Shown piece after piece: positions 32,123-40,989 of a stretch of 64,000 nt of DNA. The stretch is from Roseivivax jejudonensis. Its GTDB lineage: Bacteria; Pseudomonadota; Alphaproteobacteria; Rhodobacterales; Rhodobacteraceae. Position numbers and translations under genes: made by a program. Where the stretch lies: assembly GCF_900172265.1 (NCBI RefSeq), contig NZ_FWFK01000003.1, positions 310,001-374,000 on the forward strand, read 5' to 3'. How positions within the stretch are numbered: the first letter of the stretch is position 1; each line of letters opens with the position of its first letter. The notes beneath the pieces were generated by a model. It was given only the letters and a program-made list of their open reading frames with translations, did no database searches and had not been told where the DNA came from.

Positions 32123-33355
32123 ATGCGCCTGACACTCCTCGACGGCTTCCGGGGGTTCTTCCTCCTGTTCATGATGATCGCCCACACGACCGGGCAGTTC
32201 TGGTCGATCCCGGGCTTCTACAACCACCACGCGCTCGGCTTCGTCGAAGACGCGCAGGGCTTCGTGTTCATCTCGGGCTTCGTCGTCGGTCTGGTCTACA
32301 CCAAGCTCATGGACAAGCGTGGCGCCGCCGGCATGCGCACCGGCGTGCTCAGACGCATCCGCACGATCTACACCTACCAGGCCGCGATGATTCTCGGCTT
32401 CGCCGGCGCCGCGGTCGGGCTGGCCGCCTGGGGCATGACGCCTGGCGTGCTCGGACAATACCTCGACGCGCCCTTCGCCTTCACGCTCGCCTCCCTCGGG
32501 CTCGTGACCGGCTCGATGCACCTCGGGATTCTCGCCCTCTACATCTGGATGATGCTGCTGACGCCGCTCGCGCTCGTGGCCTTCGCGCGCGGCCATGCGC
32601 GCTGGGTCTTCGGGCTGAGTGTCGCGGCGTGGCTGCTTGCCCAGACCGGCTGGCCCGATGCCGCCCAGCGCCCGATCGAGGCCGGGCTGGCCTCGGCCGG
32701 CGCGCCGATCAACATCGGTATCTACTTCAACGTCTTCGGGTGGCAGGCGATCTACTTCTTTGCGCTCTGGCTCGGTTTTCTCTTCGCCCGCGACCGGTTC
32801 GACCCCGCGTGGATGCGGACGCCGCGCGCGCGGCTCGCGTTCTGGGCGGCCCTGGGCGGGGTGGTGGCCTTCGCCCTCTTCGACCGCGCACTGAACCTCG
32901 GCTGGTTGCCCGACGACATGCGCCGGCTCGCCTACGACCGGCTCGACCGCGGCAACATGGACGCGATATACCTCGCGAACTTCGCGCTCGATCTCTACGT
33001 GGTCGGATGGCTGCTGAACGCGGCACCGCAAAGCGGCAACCGCGTGCTCGCCGCCGTCTCGCGCGGGATCGAGTGGATCTTCACGCGCCGGCCGCTGGTG
33101 TTCCTTGGCCAGCACTCGCTGCAGGTATTCACGGCGCACGTCGTGATGATCTACCTGATCATGTGGGGCATGCAGGACCGCAGCGCCGGGCCGGTGGTCG
33201 GCAACCTCGCCGTCCTCGCCTCGCTCATGCCGCTCTACGCGGTCGCCTGGATCCACGCGCGCTCGGTCGCCGCACGCAAGGCGCGGCACACGCCACAGCC
33301 GCAGCGCGACGGACCCGCCCTGCCGGTCGCGGGCGCGGCTACCGCCGGGCGCTGA
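32123..33355 (+). CDS. OpgC-family membrane acyltransferase-like protein (second copy)
   Basis: 410 residues from the ATG at 32123, which has GGAGAG upstream. LDGFRGFFLLFMMIAHTTGQF at the start matches the OpgC hallmark, and about ten hydrophobic helices follow (VFISGFVVGLVYTKLMDK is also family-typical). It shares the family with the gene at 1907-3142 but is clearly different in sequence and stands alone between ilvC and a terminator. Its acceptor could be periplasmic glucan or another envelope glycan. Confidence 0.8.
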   Translation: MRLTLLDGFRGFFLLFMMIAHTTGQFWSIPGFYNHHALGFVEDAQGFVFISGFVVGLVYTKLMDKRGAAGMRTGVLRRIRTIYTYQAAMILGFAGAAVGLAAWGMTPGVLGQYLDAPFAFTLASLGLVTGSMHLGILALYIWMMLLTPLALVAFARGHARWVFGLSVAAWLLAQTGWPDAAQRPIEAGLASAGAPINIGIYFNVFGWQAIYFFALWLGFLFARDRFDPAWMRTPRARLAFWAALGGVVAFALFDRALNLGWLPDDMRRLAYDRLDRGNMDAIYLANFALDLYVVGWLLNAAPQSGNRVLAAVSRGIEWIFTRRPLVFLGQHSLQVFTAHVVMIYLIMWGMQDRSAGPVVGNLAVLASLMPLYAVAWIHARSVAARKARHTPQPQRDGPALPVAGAATAGR

Positions 33356-33386
33356 CGACAACGCCTCCTGACATCACGCAGACGCA

Positions 33387-33414
33387 AAAAGGCCCGGGCG
33401 GAACCGGGCCTTTT
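33387..33414. terminator. Bidirectional rho-independent terminator
   Basis: AAAAGGCCCGG (33387-33397) pairs with CCGGGCCTTTT (33404-33414) around a 6-nt loop. T-runs occur on both strands, serving the OpgC-like gene (+) and the microprotein gene (-) that converge here. Confidence 0.88.
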
Positions 33415-33439
33415 CACGTTCGGATCTGCATGTGGCCGG

Positions 33440-33592
33440 TCAGCGCGACGGGGTGTCCGCGGCCAGGCGGCTCTTGGGATGCGCCGGATCCGCCTTCGCC
33501 TGCTCGGTCACGTGTTTCGACCACAGGGCATAGACCGTTCCGGCCAGAAGCGTGATCAGGGCCAGAACCGGCACGATGAACGCTGCGTCCAT
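33440..33592 (-). CDS. Single-helix membrane microprotein A (50 aa)
   Basis: A 50-residue ORF preceded by a perfect SD (AAAGGAGGT) 5 nt before ATG. The first 24 residues, MDAAFIVPVLALITLLAGTV-YALW, form one membrane helix; a basic then polar tail follows (KHVTEQAKADPAHPKSR). Its N-terminal part is paralogous to the 27-residue ORF directly upstream (14 of 24 positions identical). I do not recognise the family. A terminator lies downstream. Confidence 0.7.
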   Translation of the reverse strand: MDAAFIVPVLALITLLAGTVYALWSKHVTEQAKADPAHPKSRLAADTPSR

Positions 33593-33660
33593 GATGGACC
33601 TCCTTTGGTGAGTGACATCTGGAAACCCGCGCCGCAGGAGGCCTGTTCCGGACGCCGCGA

Positions 33661-33744
33661 TCACATGTCGTTTTTCAGCTGGTAGACGCACCACGCCAGC
33701 AGCACGAGAAGAATGAAAACCGGCAGAATGAAGAAAGCGTCCAT
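33661..33744 (-). CDS. Single-helix membrane microprotein B (27 aa)
   Basis: A 27-residue ORF, MDAFFILPVFILLVLLAWCV-YQLKNDM, almost entirely one membrane helix with a short charged end. It has its own SD (AGGAGG, 6 nt before the ATG) and shares the ATCATGGACG start context and 14 of 24 residues with microprotein A, 68 bp downstream. It is divergent from tpiA. Function unknown; size and topology suggest a small subunit or regulator of a membrane complex. Confidence 0.62.
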   Translation of the reverse strand: MDAFFILPVFILLVLLAWCVYQLKNDM

Positions 33745-33949
33745 GATGTCCTCCTGTCACGATCCGCAGCGTCCAGACTAACCGACAGGACGTATCCCGC
33801 AAGCCTTGCGACCCGCCGCGACGGCCGATCGGCCCATCCGCGCGCCGCCGCGCCGCGAAACCGCGCAGGCCGGGCCCGTCCGGACGCGGTCCCTTGACGC
33901 CGGCGCGCCCGGGCCGATGATCACCGGGGCACGACCGACAGGAGGATAC

Positions 33950-34699
33950 ATGCCCCGCAAACTCGCCGCCGGGAACTGGAAGATGAACGGCCTCGCCGCC
34001 GCGCTCGCCGAACTCGACACCATCGCCGCCGGCTCCGGCGCCGAGGACGGGCCGGAGGTCGCGATCTGCCCGCCCTTCACCCTCGTCGCGGCCGCGGCCC
34101 AGCGCGCCAAGGGCGGGCTTCTGGTCGGCGGCCAGGACTGCCATGCCGAGCGCGCGGGCGCCCATACCGGCGACGTCTCGGCGGCGATGCTCGCCGATGC
34201 CGGCGCGCGCCTCGTCATTCTCGGGCACTCCGAACGCCGCCAGGACCACGGCGAGACCGACGCGGACGTCGCCGCAAAGACGCGCGCCGCCTGGGACGCG
34301 GGCCTGCGGGTGATCCTCTGCGTCGGCGAGACGCTCGCCGATCGCGAGGCCGGGCGCGCGCTCGAGGTCGTGCGCGCGCAGCTCGCCGGATCGGTCCTTG
34401 ACGGCGCCTCGGACGAGACCCTCGTCGTCGCATACGAGCCGGTCTGGGCCATCGGCACCGGCCGTGTCGCCGAGCCGCCCCAGATCGCCGAGATGCACGA
34501 CGCGCTCCGCGCCGCGCTGGTCGACCGGTTCGGCAAGGCCACCGCCGGTGCCATCCCGCTCCTGTACGGCGGCAGCGTGAAGGCCGCCAACGCCGCAGAG
34601 ATCTTCGGCATCGAGAATGTCGATGGCGCCCTCGTCGGCGGCGCCAGCCTGAGCGCCGGAGACTTCCTGCCCATCGTCGAAGCGCTCGGCGCCGCGTGA
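33950..34699 (+). CDS. tpiA: Triosephosphate isomerase
   Basis: 249 residues, a complete TIM barrel. Catalytic residues: N9 and K11 (GNWKMN), H93 (ILGHSERR) and E163 (AYEPVWAIGTG); the phosphate-gripper loop is LYGGSV near 208. The ATG at 33950 follows GGAGGA. It interconverts dihydroxyacetone phosphate and glyceraldehyde-3-phosphate. It stands alone and ends at a GC-rich hairpin element shared with the convergent Lrp gene. Confidence 0.97.
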   Translation: MPRKLAAGNWKMNGLAAALAELDTIAAGSGAEDGPEVAICPPFTLVAAAAQRAKGGLLVGGQDCHAERAGAHTGDVSAAMLADAGARLVILGHSERRQDHGETDADVAAKTRAAWDAGLRVILCVGETLADREAGRALEVVRAQLAGSVLDGASDETLVVAYEPVWAIGTGRVAEPPQIAEMHDALRAALVDRFGKATAGAIPLLYGGSVKAANAAEIFGIENVDGALVGGASLSAGDFLPIVEALGAA

Positions 34700-34726
34700 C
34701 GGGCGCCGGCGCGCGCCGCCCGATCC

Positions 34727-34771
34727 TTCATCTTGCCGGAAACCCCGGGGGTCCGGGGGCAGAGCCCCCGG
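34727..34771. repeat. CTTCATCTTG element with GC-rich hairpin at convergent gene ends
   Basis: CTTCATCTTGCCGG is followed by a CCGGGGGC / GCCCCCGG stem (34753-34760 and 34764-34771) with an AGA loop. It sits between the stops of tpiA and the Lrp gene, the same type of position as the 28547 repeat, and resembles a dispersed 3'-end element of Rhodobacterales genomes. Confidence 0.6.
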
Positions 34772-34792
34772 CCTCTGCCGCCCGCGCACCCG

Positions 34793-35248
34793 TCAGAGCG
34801 GCAGCGCCGTGGTGGACTTGATCTCCTCCATAGACAGCAGCGCAGTGACGTTGTGCACGCGCACTTCCGAGATCAGCGCCTGGTAGAAGGCGTCGTAGGC
34901 GCGCGCGTTGCGCACCCGCACCTTCAGGATGTAGTCGATGTCTCCGGCCAGCCGGTGCGCCTCCTGCACCTCGGGGCGTTCGCGCAGCGCCTCGAGAAAG
35001 CGGCGCTGCCATGACGCCTCGTGCTCCGAGGTGCGGATCAGGACGAAGAAGCACGCCTCGAAGCCCAGCGCATCGGCATCGAGCCGCACGGTCTGCGCGC
35101 CGATCACCCCGGCCTCGCGCAGCTTGCGGATCCGGTTCCAGACCGGGGTCTTGGACGAGCCCACGGCCTTGGCGATCTCGTCCAGCGAGCGGCTCGCGTC
35201 GCGCTGAAGCTCGATGAGAATTTTCCGATCCGTCTCGTCGATCCGCAT
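34793..35248 (-). CDS. Lrp/AsnC family regulator divergent from the sulfur assimilation operon
   Basis: 151 residues. HTH MRIDETDRKILIELQRDASR with recognition helix SLDEIAKAVGSSKTPVWNRI (about 21-40), then the AsnC ligand domain (70-145). It faces cysG across 155 bp that contain an AT-rich stretch (TTCTATATC), so it probably regulates the cysG-cysI-cysH-fpr operon in response to an amino acid such as cysteine. The target is inferred from position only. Confidence 0.92.
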   Translation of the reverse strand: MRIDETDRKILIELQRDASRSLDEIAKAVGSSKTPVWNRIRKLREAGVIGAQTVRLDADALGFEACFFVLIRTSEHEASWQRRFLEALRERPEVQEAHRLAGDIDYILKVRVRNARAYDAFYQALISEVRVHNVTALLSMEEIKSTTALPL

Positions 35249-35403
35249 GATCGTTCGCCTTTGCCTCGGTTTGGGGGATGCACGTATCTGGATGACCCAC
35301 CCATTAGAACGAATGTCCTTGTTTTGCCAGAACCCTAGCCCGAAACCGGGACAAAATTCTATATCTGTGACGAGACACCGAGACCGGCACCGGAGCGCAT
35401 CTG

Positions 35404-36813
35404 ATGCAGCACTTTCCGATCTTCGTGGCCCTGGCGGGCCGGCGCGTCGTCCTGTCGGGCGGCGGAGACGCCGCTCTGGCCAAGCTGCGCCTGCTGATGA
35501 AGACCGAGGCGCACCTGACCGTCTTCGCCGCCGAGCCCGCCCCCGAGATCGTCGACTGGGCGCAGGCCGGCCGGTTGCGCCTCGTGCGCCGCGCGATGGC
35601 GCCGGGTGACGCGCTCTGCGCCGCGCTGTTCTACGCCGCCGACGAAGATGAGGGCGAGGATGCGCGGACCAGCGCAATCGCGCGCGCCGACGGTGCGCTC
35701 GTCAACATCGTCGACAATCTCGGCGACAGCCAGTTCATCACCCCGGCCATCGTCGATCGCGACCCGGTAACCGTGGCCATCGGCACCGAGGGCGCTGCGC
35801 CCGTCCTCGCCCGCGCGATCAAGGCCGACCTCGAGGCGCGCCTGCCGCAGGCACTCGGACCGCTCGCGCGGATCGGCAAGGCCTTCCGCCGCATGGCCGA
35901 GGCGCTGCCGATGGGCCGCGCGCGCCGCGACTTCTGGGCCGACTACTATTTCGACGCCGGCCCCCGCGCCCATGCCGAGGACGGCGCCGAGGGCGCGCAG
36001 CGCGCGCTCGACGGGCTGCTGGAGCGGCATCTCGCCGCCGAGGCGCGCCCCGGCCATGTGGCGTTCGTGGGCAGCGGCCCGGGCGATCCGGAGCTTCTGA
36101 CGCTGAAGGCCCGCCGCGCGCTCGACACCGCCGACGTGGTTATCCACGACCGGCTGGTGACGCCCGAGATCCTCGAGCTGGCCCGCCGCGAGGCACTGAT
36201 CATCGACGCCGGCAAGGAAGGATTCGGAATGCACACGCCGCAGGGCGACATCAACGACACGATCGTCGAGCATGTCCGTGCCGGCGCGCAGGTCGTTCGG
36301 CTCAAGTCCGGCGACCCGACCGTTTTCGGCCGTCTCGACGAGGAAATCGAGACCGTTGCCGAAGCCGGGCTGTCCTGGTCCGTCGTGCCCGGGATCACCG
36401 CGGCCTCGGCCTCGGTCGCCGCGATCGGGCAGAGCCTCACCCGGCGCGGTCGCAACGCATCGGTGCGGTTCCTCACCGGTCACGACGTCGCGGGCTTCGC
36501 CGACCACGACTGGGCAGCGCTCGCGCGCCCGGGCGAAGTGGCGGCGATCTACATGGGCAAGCGGGCCGCGCGCTTCCTTCAGGGCCGACTGATGATGCAT
36601 GGCGCCGCGCCCGCGACCGCCGTGACGGTGATCGAGAACGCCTCGCGCCCCGACCAGCGCATCGTCGCGACATCGCTCGCGGATCTCTCGGCCGACTTGT
36701 CCGACGCCGAGATGTCCGGCCCCGCCCTCATGCTTCTCGGTCTCGCGCCCCGCGCCGCGGAGGCGATCGTGCCCGACCTCGCCGACACCCTATCCCAGCA
36801 GGAGGCGCTCTGA
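35404..36813 (+). CDS. cysG: Siroheme synthase CysG
   Basis: 469 residues with both domains: N-terminal precorrin-2 dehydrogenase/ferrochelatase (1 to about 210; VVLSGGGDAALAKLRLL is the NAD-binding loop, D/N-rich ALVNIVDNL follows) and C-terminal uroporphyrinogen III methyltransferase (VAFVGSGPGDPELLTLKA from about 218, DRLVTPEILELA, GDPTVFGR). It makes siroheme from uroporphyrinogen III for the sulfite reductase encoded two genes later. The stop overlaps the DUF2849 start by one base. Confidence 0.96.
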   Translation: MQHFPIFVALAGRRVVLSGGGDAALAKLRLLMKTEAHLTVFAAEPAPEIVDWAQAGRLRLVRRAMAPGDALCAALFYAADEDEGEDARTSAIARADGALVNIVDNLGDSQFITPAIVDRDPVTVAIGTEGAAPVLARAIKADLEARLPQALGPLARIGKAFRRMAEALPMGRARRDFWADYYFDAGPRAHAEDGAEGAQRALDGLLERHLAAEARPGHVAFVGSGPGDPELLTLKARRALDTADVVIHDRLVTPEILELARREALIIDAGKEGFGMHTPQGDINDTIVEHVRAGAQVVRLKSGDPTVFGRLDEEIETVAEAGLSWSVVPGITAASASVAAIGQSLTRRGRNASVRFLTGHDVAGFADHDWAALARPGEVAAIYMGKRAARFLQGRLMMHGAAPATAVTVIENASRPDQRIVATSLADLSADLSDAEMSGPALMLLGLAPRAAEAIVPDLADTLSQQEAL

Positions 36814-37112
36814 TGCCCCGCCAATTCACCCCCAAGGTCGTGACCGCCAATGCCCTGCTGGAGGGCGACGTGGTCTACCTCGCCGCAGACGGATCCTGGA
36901 CGCGGGAGTTGTCGCGCGCGGAGCTCTTGACCGACGAGGCCGATGCACAGATCCGGCTGATCGACGCGCAGGCTCGCGTCGACGAGGTTGTCGGCGTCTA
37001 CCTCGCCGACATGACCGAGGGTGAGAACGGGCCCGAGCCCACGCATTTCCGCGAGGATTTCCGCCGCACCGGCCCGTCCAACTACCGCCACGGAAAGCAG
37101 GTCACGGCCTGA
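36813..37112 (+). CDS. DUF2849 domain protein
   Basis: 99 residues. KVVTANALLEGDVVYLAADGSWTRELSRAELLTD is the family pattern; the C-terminus ends EDFRRTGPSNYRHGKQ. Function is unknown, but the family consistently sits between cysG and the sulfite/nitrite reductase gene in alphaproteobacteria, suggesting a role in siroheme insertion or sulfite reduction. It is coupled to cysG by a TGATG overlap and precedes cysI by 19 bp. Confidence 0.85.
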   Translation: MPRQFTPKVVTANALLEGDVVYLAADGSWTRELSRAELLTDEADAQIRLIDAQARVDEVVGVYLADMTEGENGPEPTHFREDFRRTGPSNYRHGKQVTA

Positions 37113-37131
37113 CCGGCCCGAGGAGAGTACC

Positions 37132-38826
37132 ATGTATCGCTACGACGCGTTCGACGCGGCCTTCGTCGCCGAGAGAAACCGCCAATTCCGCGCCCAGGTG
37201 GAGCGCCGGATCGACGGCGCGCTGACCGAGGACGAGTTCAAGCCGCTGCGCTTGATGAACGGCCTCTACCTGCAGCTTCACGCCTACATGCTGCGCGTGG
37301 CGATCCCCTACGGCACGCTGCGCGGCAATCAGATGGACAAGCTCGCCGAGATCGCGGAGCGGTGGGACAAGGGATACGGCCACTTCACGACGCGGCAGAA
37401 CATCCAGTTCAACTGGCCGCGCCTTCGCGATGTCCCGGACATCCTCGACGCACTGGCCGAGGTCGAGATGCATGCCCTGCAGACCTCGGGCAACACCATC
37501 CGCAACGTGACAGCGGACCACTTCGCCGGCGCCGCCGCCGATGAGGTCGCGGATCCGCGGCCGGTGGCCGAGTTGATCCGGCAGTGGTCGACCGACCATC
37601 CCGAGTTCCAGTTCCTGCCGCGCAAGTTCAAGATCGCCGTGACCGGCAGCCCGAACGACCGCGCCGTGACCGCGGCCCACGACATCGGCCTGCGGATCGT
37701 GGCGAACGAGGCGGGCGAGATCGGCTACCGCGTTCTCGTCGGCGGGGGCCTGGGCCGCACGCCGATGATCGGCAAGGTCATCGCCGATTTCGTCTCGGGC
37801 GACGACCTTCTGCCCTATCTCGAGGCGATCGTGTCGGTGTGGAACCTGCTCGGTCGGCGCGACAACAAGTACAAATCGCGGATCAAGATCACCGTGCACG
37901 AGCACGGGATCGACGCGATCCGCGATCTGGTCGAGGCGCGCTTCGCCGAGGTGAAGCCGGAGTTCTCGGGCGTCGATCAGGAGATGCTCGCGGCGATCAC
38001 CGCGCAGTTCGCGCCGCCGGCCTTCGCCGAACGTTCGACCGAACTGTTCGACGCGGCTTACGAGACCGACCCGGGGTTCCGGGCTTGGGCCGATACCAAT
38101 CTGACGGCGCACCGCGCGCCCGGCTACGCGATCGCGCAGATCAGCCTGAAGGCGCACGGCGCCACGCCCGGCGACGCGACCGCGGACCAGATGCGCGCGA
38201 TGGCCGACATCGCCCGGCGCTTCGGCCATGACGAACTGCGCATCAGCCACGAACAGAACGTGGTGCTGCCGCACGTGCACAAGGCCGACCTGCCGGAGAT
38301 CCACAAGATCCTGAAGGCGCAAGGCCTCGCGACCGCGAATATCGGGCTGGTCTCCGACATCATCGCGTGCCCCGGCATGGATTACTGCGCGCTCGCGACG
38401 GCGCGGTCGATCCCGATCGCGCAGTCGATCGCAACGCGCTTCGACGAGCTGAAGATCGAGCACGAGATCGGCGATCTGAAGATCAAGATCTCGGGCTGCA
38501 TCAATGCCTGCGGCCATCACCACGTGGGCCACATCGGTATCCTTGGGCTCGACCGGGCCGGGGTCGAGAATTACCAGATCACGCTCGGCGGCGATCACAC
38601 CGAGGATGCGAGCCTGGGCGAGCGCACCGGTCCGGGCTTCTCGGCCGACGAGGTCGTACCGGCGATCGAGACCGTGGTGCAGACCTACCTCGAAACGCGG
38701 CGGGACGCCGAAGAAACCTTCCTCGAGACCTATCGCAGGGTCGGCATGGCGCCCTTCAAGGCGGCGCTCTATCCGTCCAAGGACAAGGACACGTCGCGGA
38801 ACGAGGCCCGGGCCAATGCGGCATGA
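37132..38826 (+). CDS. cysI: Siroheme-dependent sulfite (nitrite/sulfite) reductase
   Basis: 564 residues with the duplicated ferredoxin-like and siroheme half-domains. The coupled [4Fe-4S]-siroheme ligands are C413, C419, C456 and C460 (IACPGMDYC and SGCINACGHH). Next to cysH and a ferredoxin-NADP reductase, it most likely reduces sulfite to sulfide with six electrons from ferredoxin; a nitrite reductase role is less likely because no nas genes are present. SD GAGGAGAG precedes the ATG. Confidence 0.93.
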   Translation: MYRYDAFDAAFVAERNRQFRAQVERRIDGALTEDEFKPLRLMNGLYLQLHAYMLRVAIPYGTLRGNQMDKLAEIAERWDKGYGHFTTRQNIQFNWPRLRDVPDILDALAEVEMHALQTSGNTIRNVTADHFAGAAADEVADPRPVAELIRQWSTDHPEFQFLPRKFKIAVTGSPNDRAVTAAHDIGLRIVANEAGEIGYRVLVGGGLGRTPMIGKVIADFVSGDDLLPYLEAIVSVWNLLGRRDNKYKSRIKITVHEHGIDAIRDLVEARFAEVKPEFSGVDQEMLAAITAQFAPPAFAERSTELFDAAYETDPGFRAWADTNLTAHRAPGYAIAQISLKAHGATPGDATADQMRAMADIARRFGHDELRISHEQNVVLPHVHKADLPEIHKILKAQGLATANIGLVSDIIACPGMDYCALATARSIPIAQSIATRFDELKIEHEIGDLKIKISGCINACGHHHVGHIGILGLDRAGVENYQITLGGDHTEDASLGERTGPGFSADEVVPAIETVVQTYLETRRDAEETFLETYRRVGMAPFKAALYPSKDKDTSRNEARANAA

Positions 38827-39610
38827 ACGGATAGACAGCGGCGAGGACGCCCGCGAGGGCGGATCGAGCGGCGGCGCCGATCTCGGCGCGTTGCGCGGGC
38901 GGGTGGCGCGGCTGAACGCGCGCTACCGCCACCACGGCGCCACCGACGTGCTGCGCGGCGCGCTCAAGGATCCCGATGCCGGGCGCATCGCGATGGTGTC
39001 GAGCTTCGGCGCGGAGTCCGTCGCGCTGCTGCACCTCGTGGCGATGGTCGACCGCACGACGCCGGTCCTGTTCATCGACACGCGGCTGCTCTTTCCCGAG
39101 ACGCTTGTCTACCAGCAGGAGGTGGCCGAACGGCTGGGACTGCGCGACGTGCGGGTGCTGCGCACTGACGAGGCGATGATCGAAGCCCGCGATCCCTACG
39201 GCGCGCTGCGGTTCTCCGACACCGACGCGTGCTGCGCGCTGCGCAAGACCGTGCCGCTGGAGGCCGCACTCGAGGGGTTCGACGGCTGGATCACCGGGCG
39301 CAAGCGCTACCAGTCCGCCGGGCGGGCGACGCTCGACTTCTTCGAACTGGAGGAGGCGACGGGCCGGATCAAGGTCAACCCGCTCGCCCACTGGGCGCCC
39401 GAGGACGTGCGGGCCTACATGGACGAGAACCGGCTGCCGCGGCATCCGCTGGTGTCGCAGGGCTATCCCTCGATCGGCTGCTGGCCCTGCACCTCGAGGG
39501 TCGAGGCCGGGGAGGATCCGCGCGCCGGACGCTGGCGCGGCGAGGAGAAGGACGAATGCGGCATCCACTTCGTGAATGGCCGCGCGATCAAGCAGGAGAC
39601 GGGCGCATGA
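38816..39610 (+). CDS. cysH: Adenylyl-sulfate (APS) reductase, CysH family
   Basis: 264 residues. VSSFGAESVALLHL (61-74) is the PP-loop. The [4Fe-4S] cysteine pairs CC139-140 and C222/C225 (GCWPC) mark an APS reductase rather than a PAPS reductase lacking the cluster, and C248 in DECGIH is the catalytic cysteine. It makes sulfite from APS using thioredoxin. The ATG overlaps the cysI end by 11 bp; the DUF934 start overlaps its stop (ATGA). Confidence 0.93.
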   Translation: MRHERIDSGEDAREGGSSGGADLGALRGRVARLNARYRHHGATDVLRGALKDPDAGRIAMVSSFGAESVALLHLVAMVDRTTPVLFIDTRLLFPETLVYQQEVAERLGLRDVRVLRTDEAMIEARDPYGALRFSDTDACCALRKTVPLEAALEGFDGWITGRKRYQSAGRATLDFFELEEATGRIKVNPLAHWAPEDVRAYMDENRLPRHPLVSQGYPSIGCWPCTSRVEAGEDPRAGRWRGEEKDECGIHFVNGRAIKQETGA

Positions 39611-40005
39611 GCGTCATCGTGACGGATGCGGGCTTCGGACCCGACGACTTCGACGGCCCCTGGGCCGCACTGGACGAGGGCGGGCGCGCGATCGATCTGC
39701 CGTCGGACACTGATCCCGCTGCGCTTGCCGCGCTTCCCGACGACGTGGAGGCGGTACGAATCGACTTTCCGTCGTTCTCGGACGGGCGCGGCTTCACGCT
39801 CGCGCGCCTTCTGCGGCTGCGCGGCTATCGCGGCCGTCTGCGCGCGAGGGGCCATGTCATTGCGGACCAGTTCGCCATGATCCGTCGCGCGGGGTTCGAC
39901 GAGGTTGAGATCTCCGACGCGCTGGCCGCGCGCCAGCCCGAGGATCAGTGGCTGTTCCGGGCGAACTGGACCGCGCACGACTACCAGGCCCGGCTGCGCG
40001 GCTGA
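39607..40005 (+). CDS. DUF934 domain protein (cys operon)
   Basis: 132 residues. PDDVEAVRIDFPSFSDGRGFTLARLLRLRGYRGRLRARG and HVIADQFAMIRRAGFDEVEI (about 78-97) are the DUF934 pattern. The protein is usually found with cysH and cysI and is of unknown function, possibly an electron-transfer or assembly partner of sulfite reductase. ATGA overlap with cysH shows translational coupling. Confidence 0.85.
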   Translation: MSVIVTDAGFGPDDFDGPWAALDEGGRAIDLPSDTDPAALAALPDDVEAVRIDFPSFSDGRGFTLARLLRLRGYRGRLRARGHVIADQFAMIRRAGFDEVEISDALAARQPEDQWLFRANWTAHDYQARLRG

Positions 40006-40103
40006 AACGCCGCGGCGCCGTCGCGCGCGCGACGCGGTGCCGCGCGAGAGCGCACAGCATTTGCAAACACGACCACTGGCGGCCTATAGGGCTGCAGGAA
40101 GGC

Positions 40104-40964
40104 ATGGACATGACAGAGCATAGACCCGTGAGCGAAACTGCAGCCCGCCCGGTTAAGGCCCCGACGCTTCCCGACGCGCAGACCGTCACCTCGGTCCGGC
40201 ACTGGACCGACCGGCTGTTCTCGTTCCGCGTGACGCGGCCGCAATCTCTGCGCTTTCGCTCGGGTGAATTCGTGATGATCGGTCTGATGGGCGAGCCCGA
40301 TGAAAAGACCGGCAAGGCCAAGCCGTTGCTGCGCGCCTATTCCATCGCATCGCCCTCCTGGGACGAGGAGCTGGAGTTCTACTCGATCAAGGTGCAGGAC
40401 GGTCCGCTGACCTCGCGGCTCCAGCACATCGAACCGGGCGACGAGATCATCCTGCGCCCGAAGCCGGTCGGCACGCTGGTCCACGATGCGCTTCTGCCGG
40501 GCAAGCGGCTGTGGCTCTTTGCCACCGGCACCGGCATCGCGCCCTTCGCGTCGCTCTTGCGCGACCCTCAGACCTTCGAGGATTACGACGAGATCATCCT
40601 GACCCACACCTGCCGGGAGGTGGGCGAACTCGCCTATGGCGCAGAGCTCATCAAGTCGATCCCCGAGGACGAGCTTCTGGTGGAGCTTCTGGGCTCCGAT
40701 AACCTCAAGAAGCTGCGCTACTACCCGACCACGACCCGCGAGGAGAGCCCGAAGATGGGCCGCATCACGGACCTGATGCGCTCGGGCCAGGTGTTCGAGG
40801 ATCTGGGCGTCGCGCCGCTCGCGCCCGATACGGACCGGGCCATGGTGTGCGGCAACCTGGCCTTCAATCTCGAGATCAAGGAGCTTCTCGAAGGCTACGG
40901 GCTCGAAGAAGGCGCGAACAGCGACCCCAAGCACTACGTCGTCGAGAAGGCGTTCCTCGACTGA
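40104..40964 (+). CDS. fpr: Ferredoxin-NADP(+) reductase
   Basis: 286 residues of the bacterial FPR type. FAD-binding RAYSIASPSWDEELEFYS (R77-A-Y-S80) and NADP-binding FATGTGIAPFASLL (about 139-152) are clear, and the protein ends in a short extension (YVVEKAFLD) that stacks on FAD in this family. It would supply reduced ferredoxin or flavodoxin to the sulfite reductase. AGGAAGG precedes the ATG; a second ATG two codons on is possible. A terminator follows. Confidence 0.95.
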   Translation: MDMTEHRPVSETAARPVKAPTLPDAQTVTSVRHWTDRLFSFRVTRPQSLRFRSGEFVMIGLMGEPDEKTGKAKPLLRAYSIASPSWDEELEFYSIKVQDGPLTSRLQHIEPGDEIILRPKPVGTLVHDALLPGKRLWLFATGTGIAPFASLLRDPQTFEDYDEIILTHTCREVGELAYGAELIKSIPEDELLVELLGSDNLKKLRYYPTTTREESPKMGRITDLMRSGQVFEDLGVAPLAPDTDRAMVCGNLAFNLEIKELLEGYGLEEGANSDPKHYVVEKAFLD

Positions 40965-40989
40965 TCGTCACCCGATCCAGGGTGGATAC

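Noticed and set aside
37132-38826. Assimilatory nitrite reductase
   Set aside because: CysG, CysH and Fpr context and absence of nitrate reductase or transporters favour sulfite; motif alone cannot separate the two.
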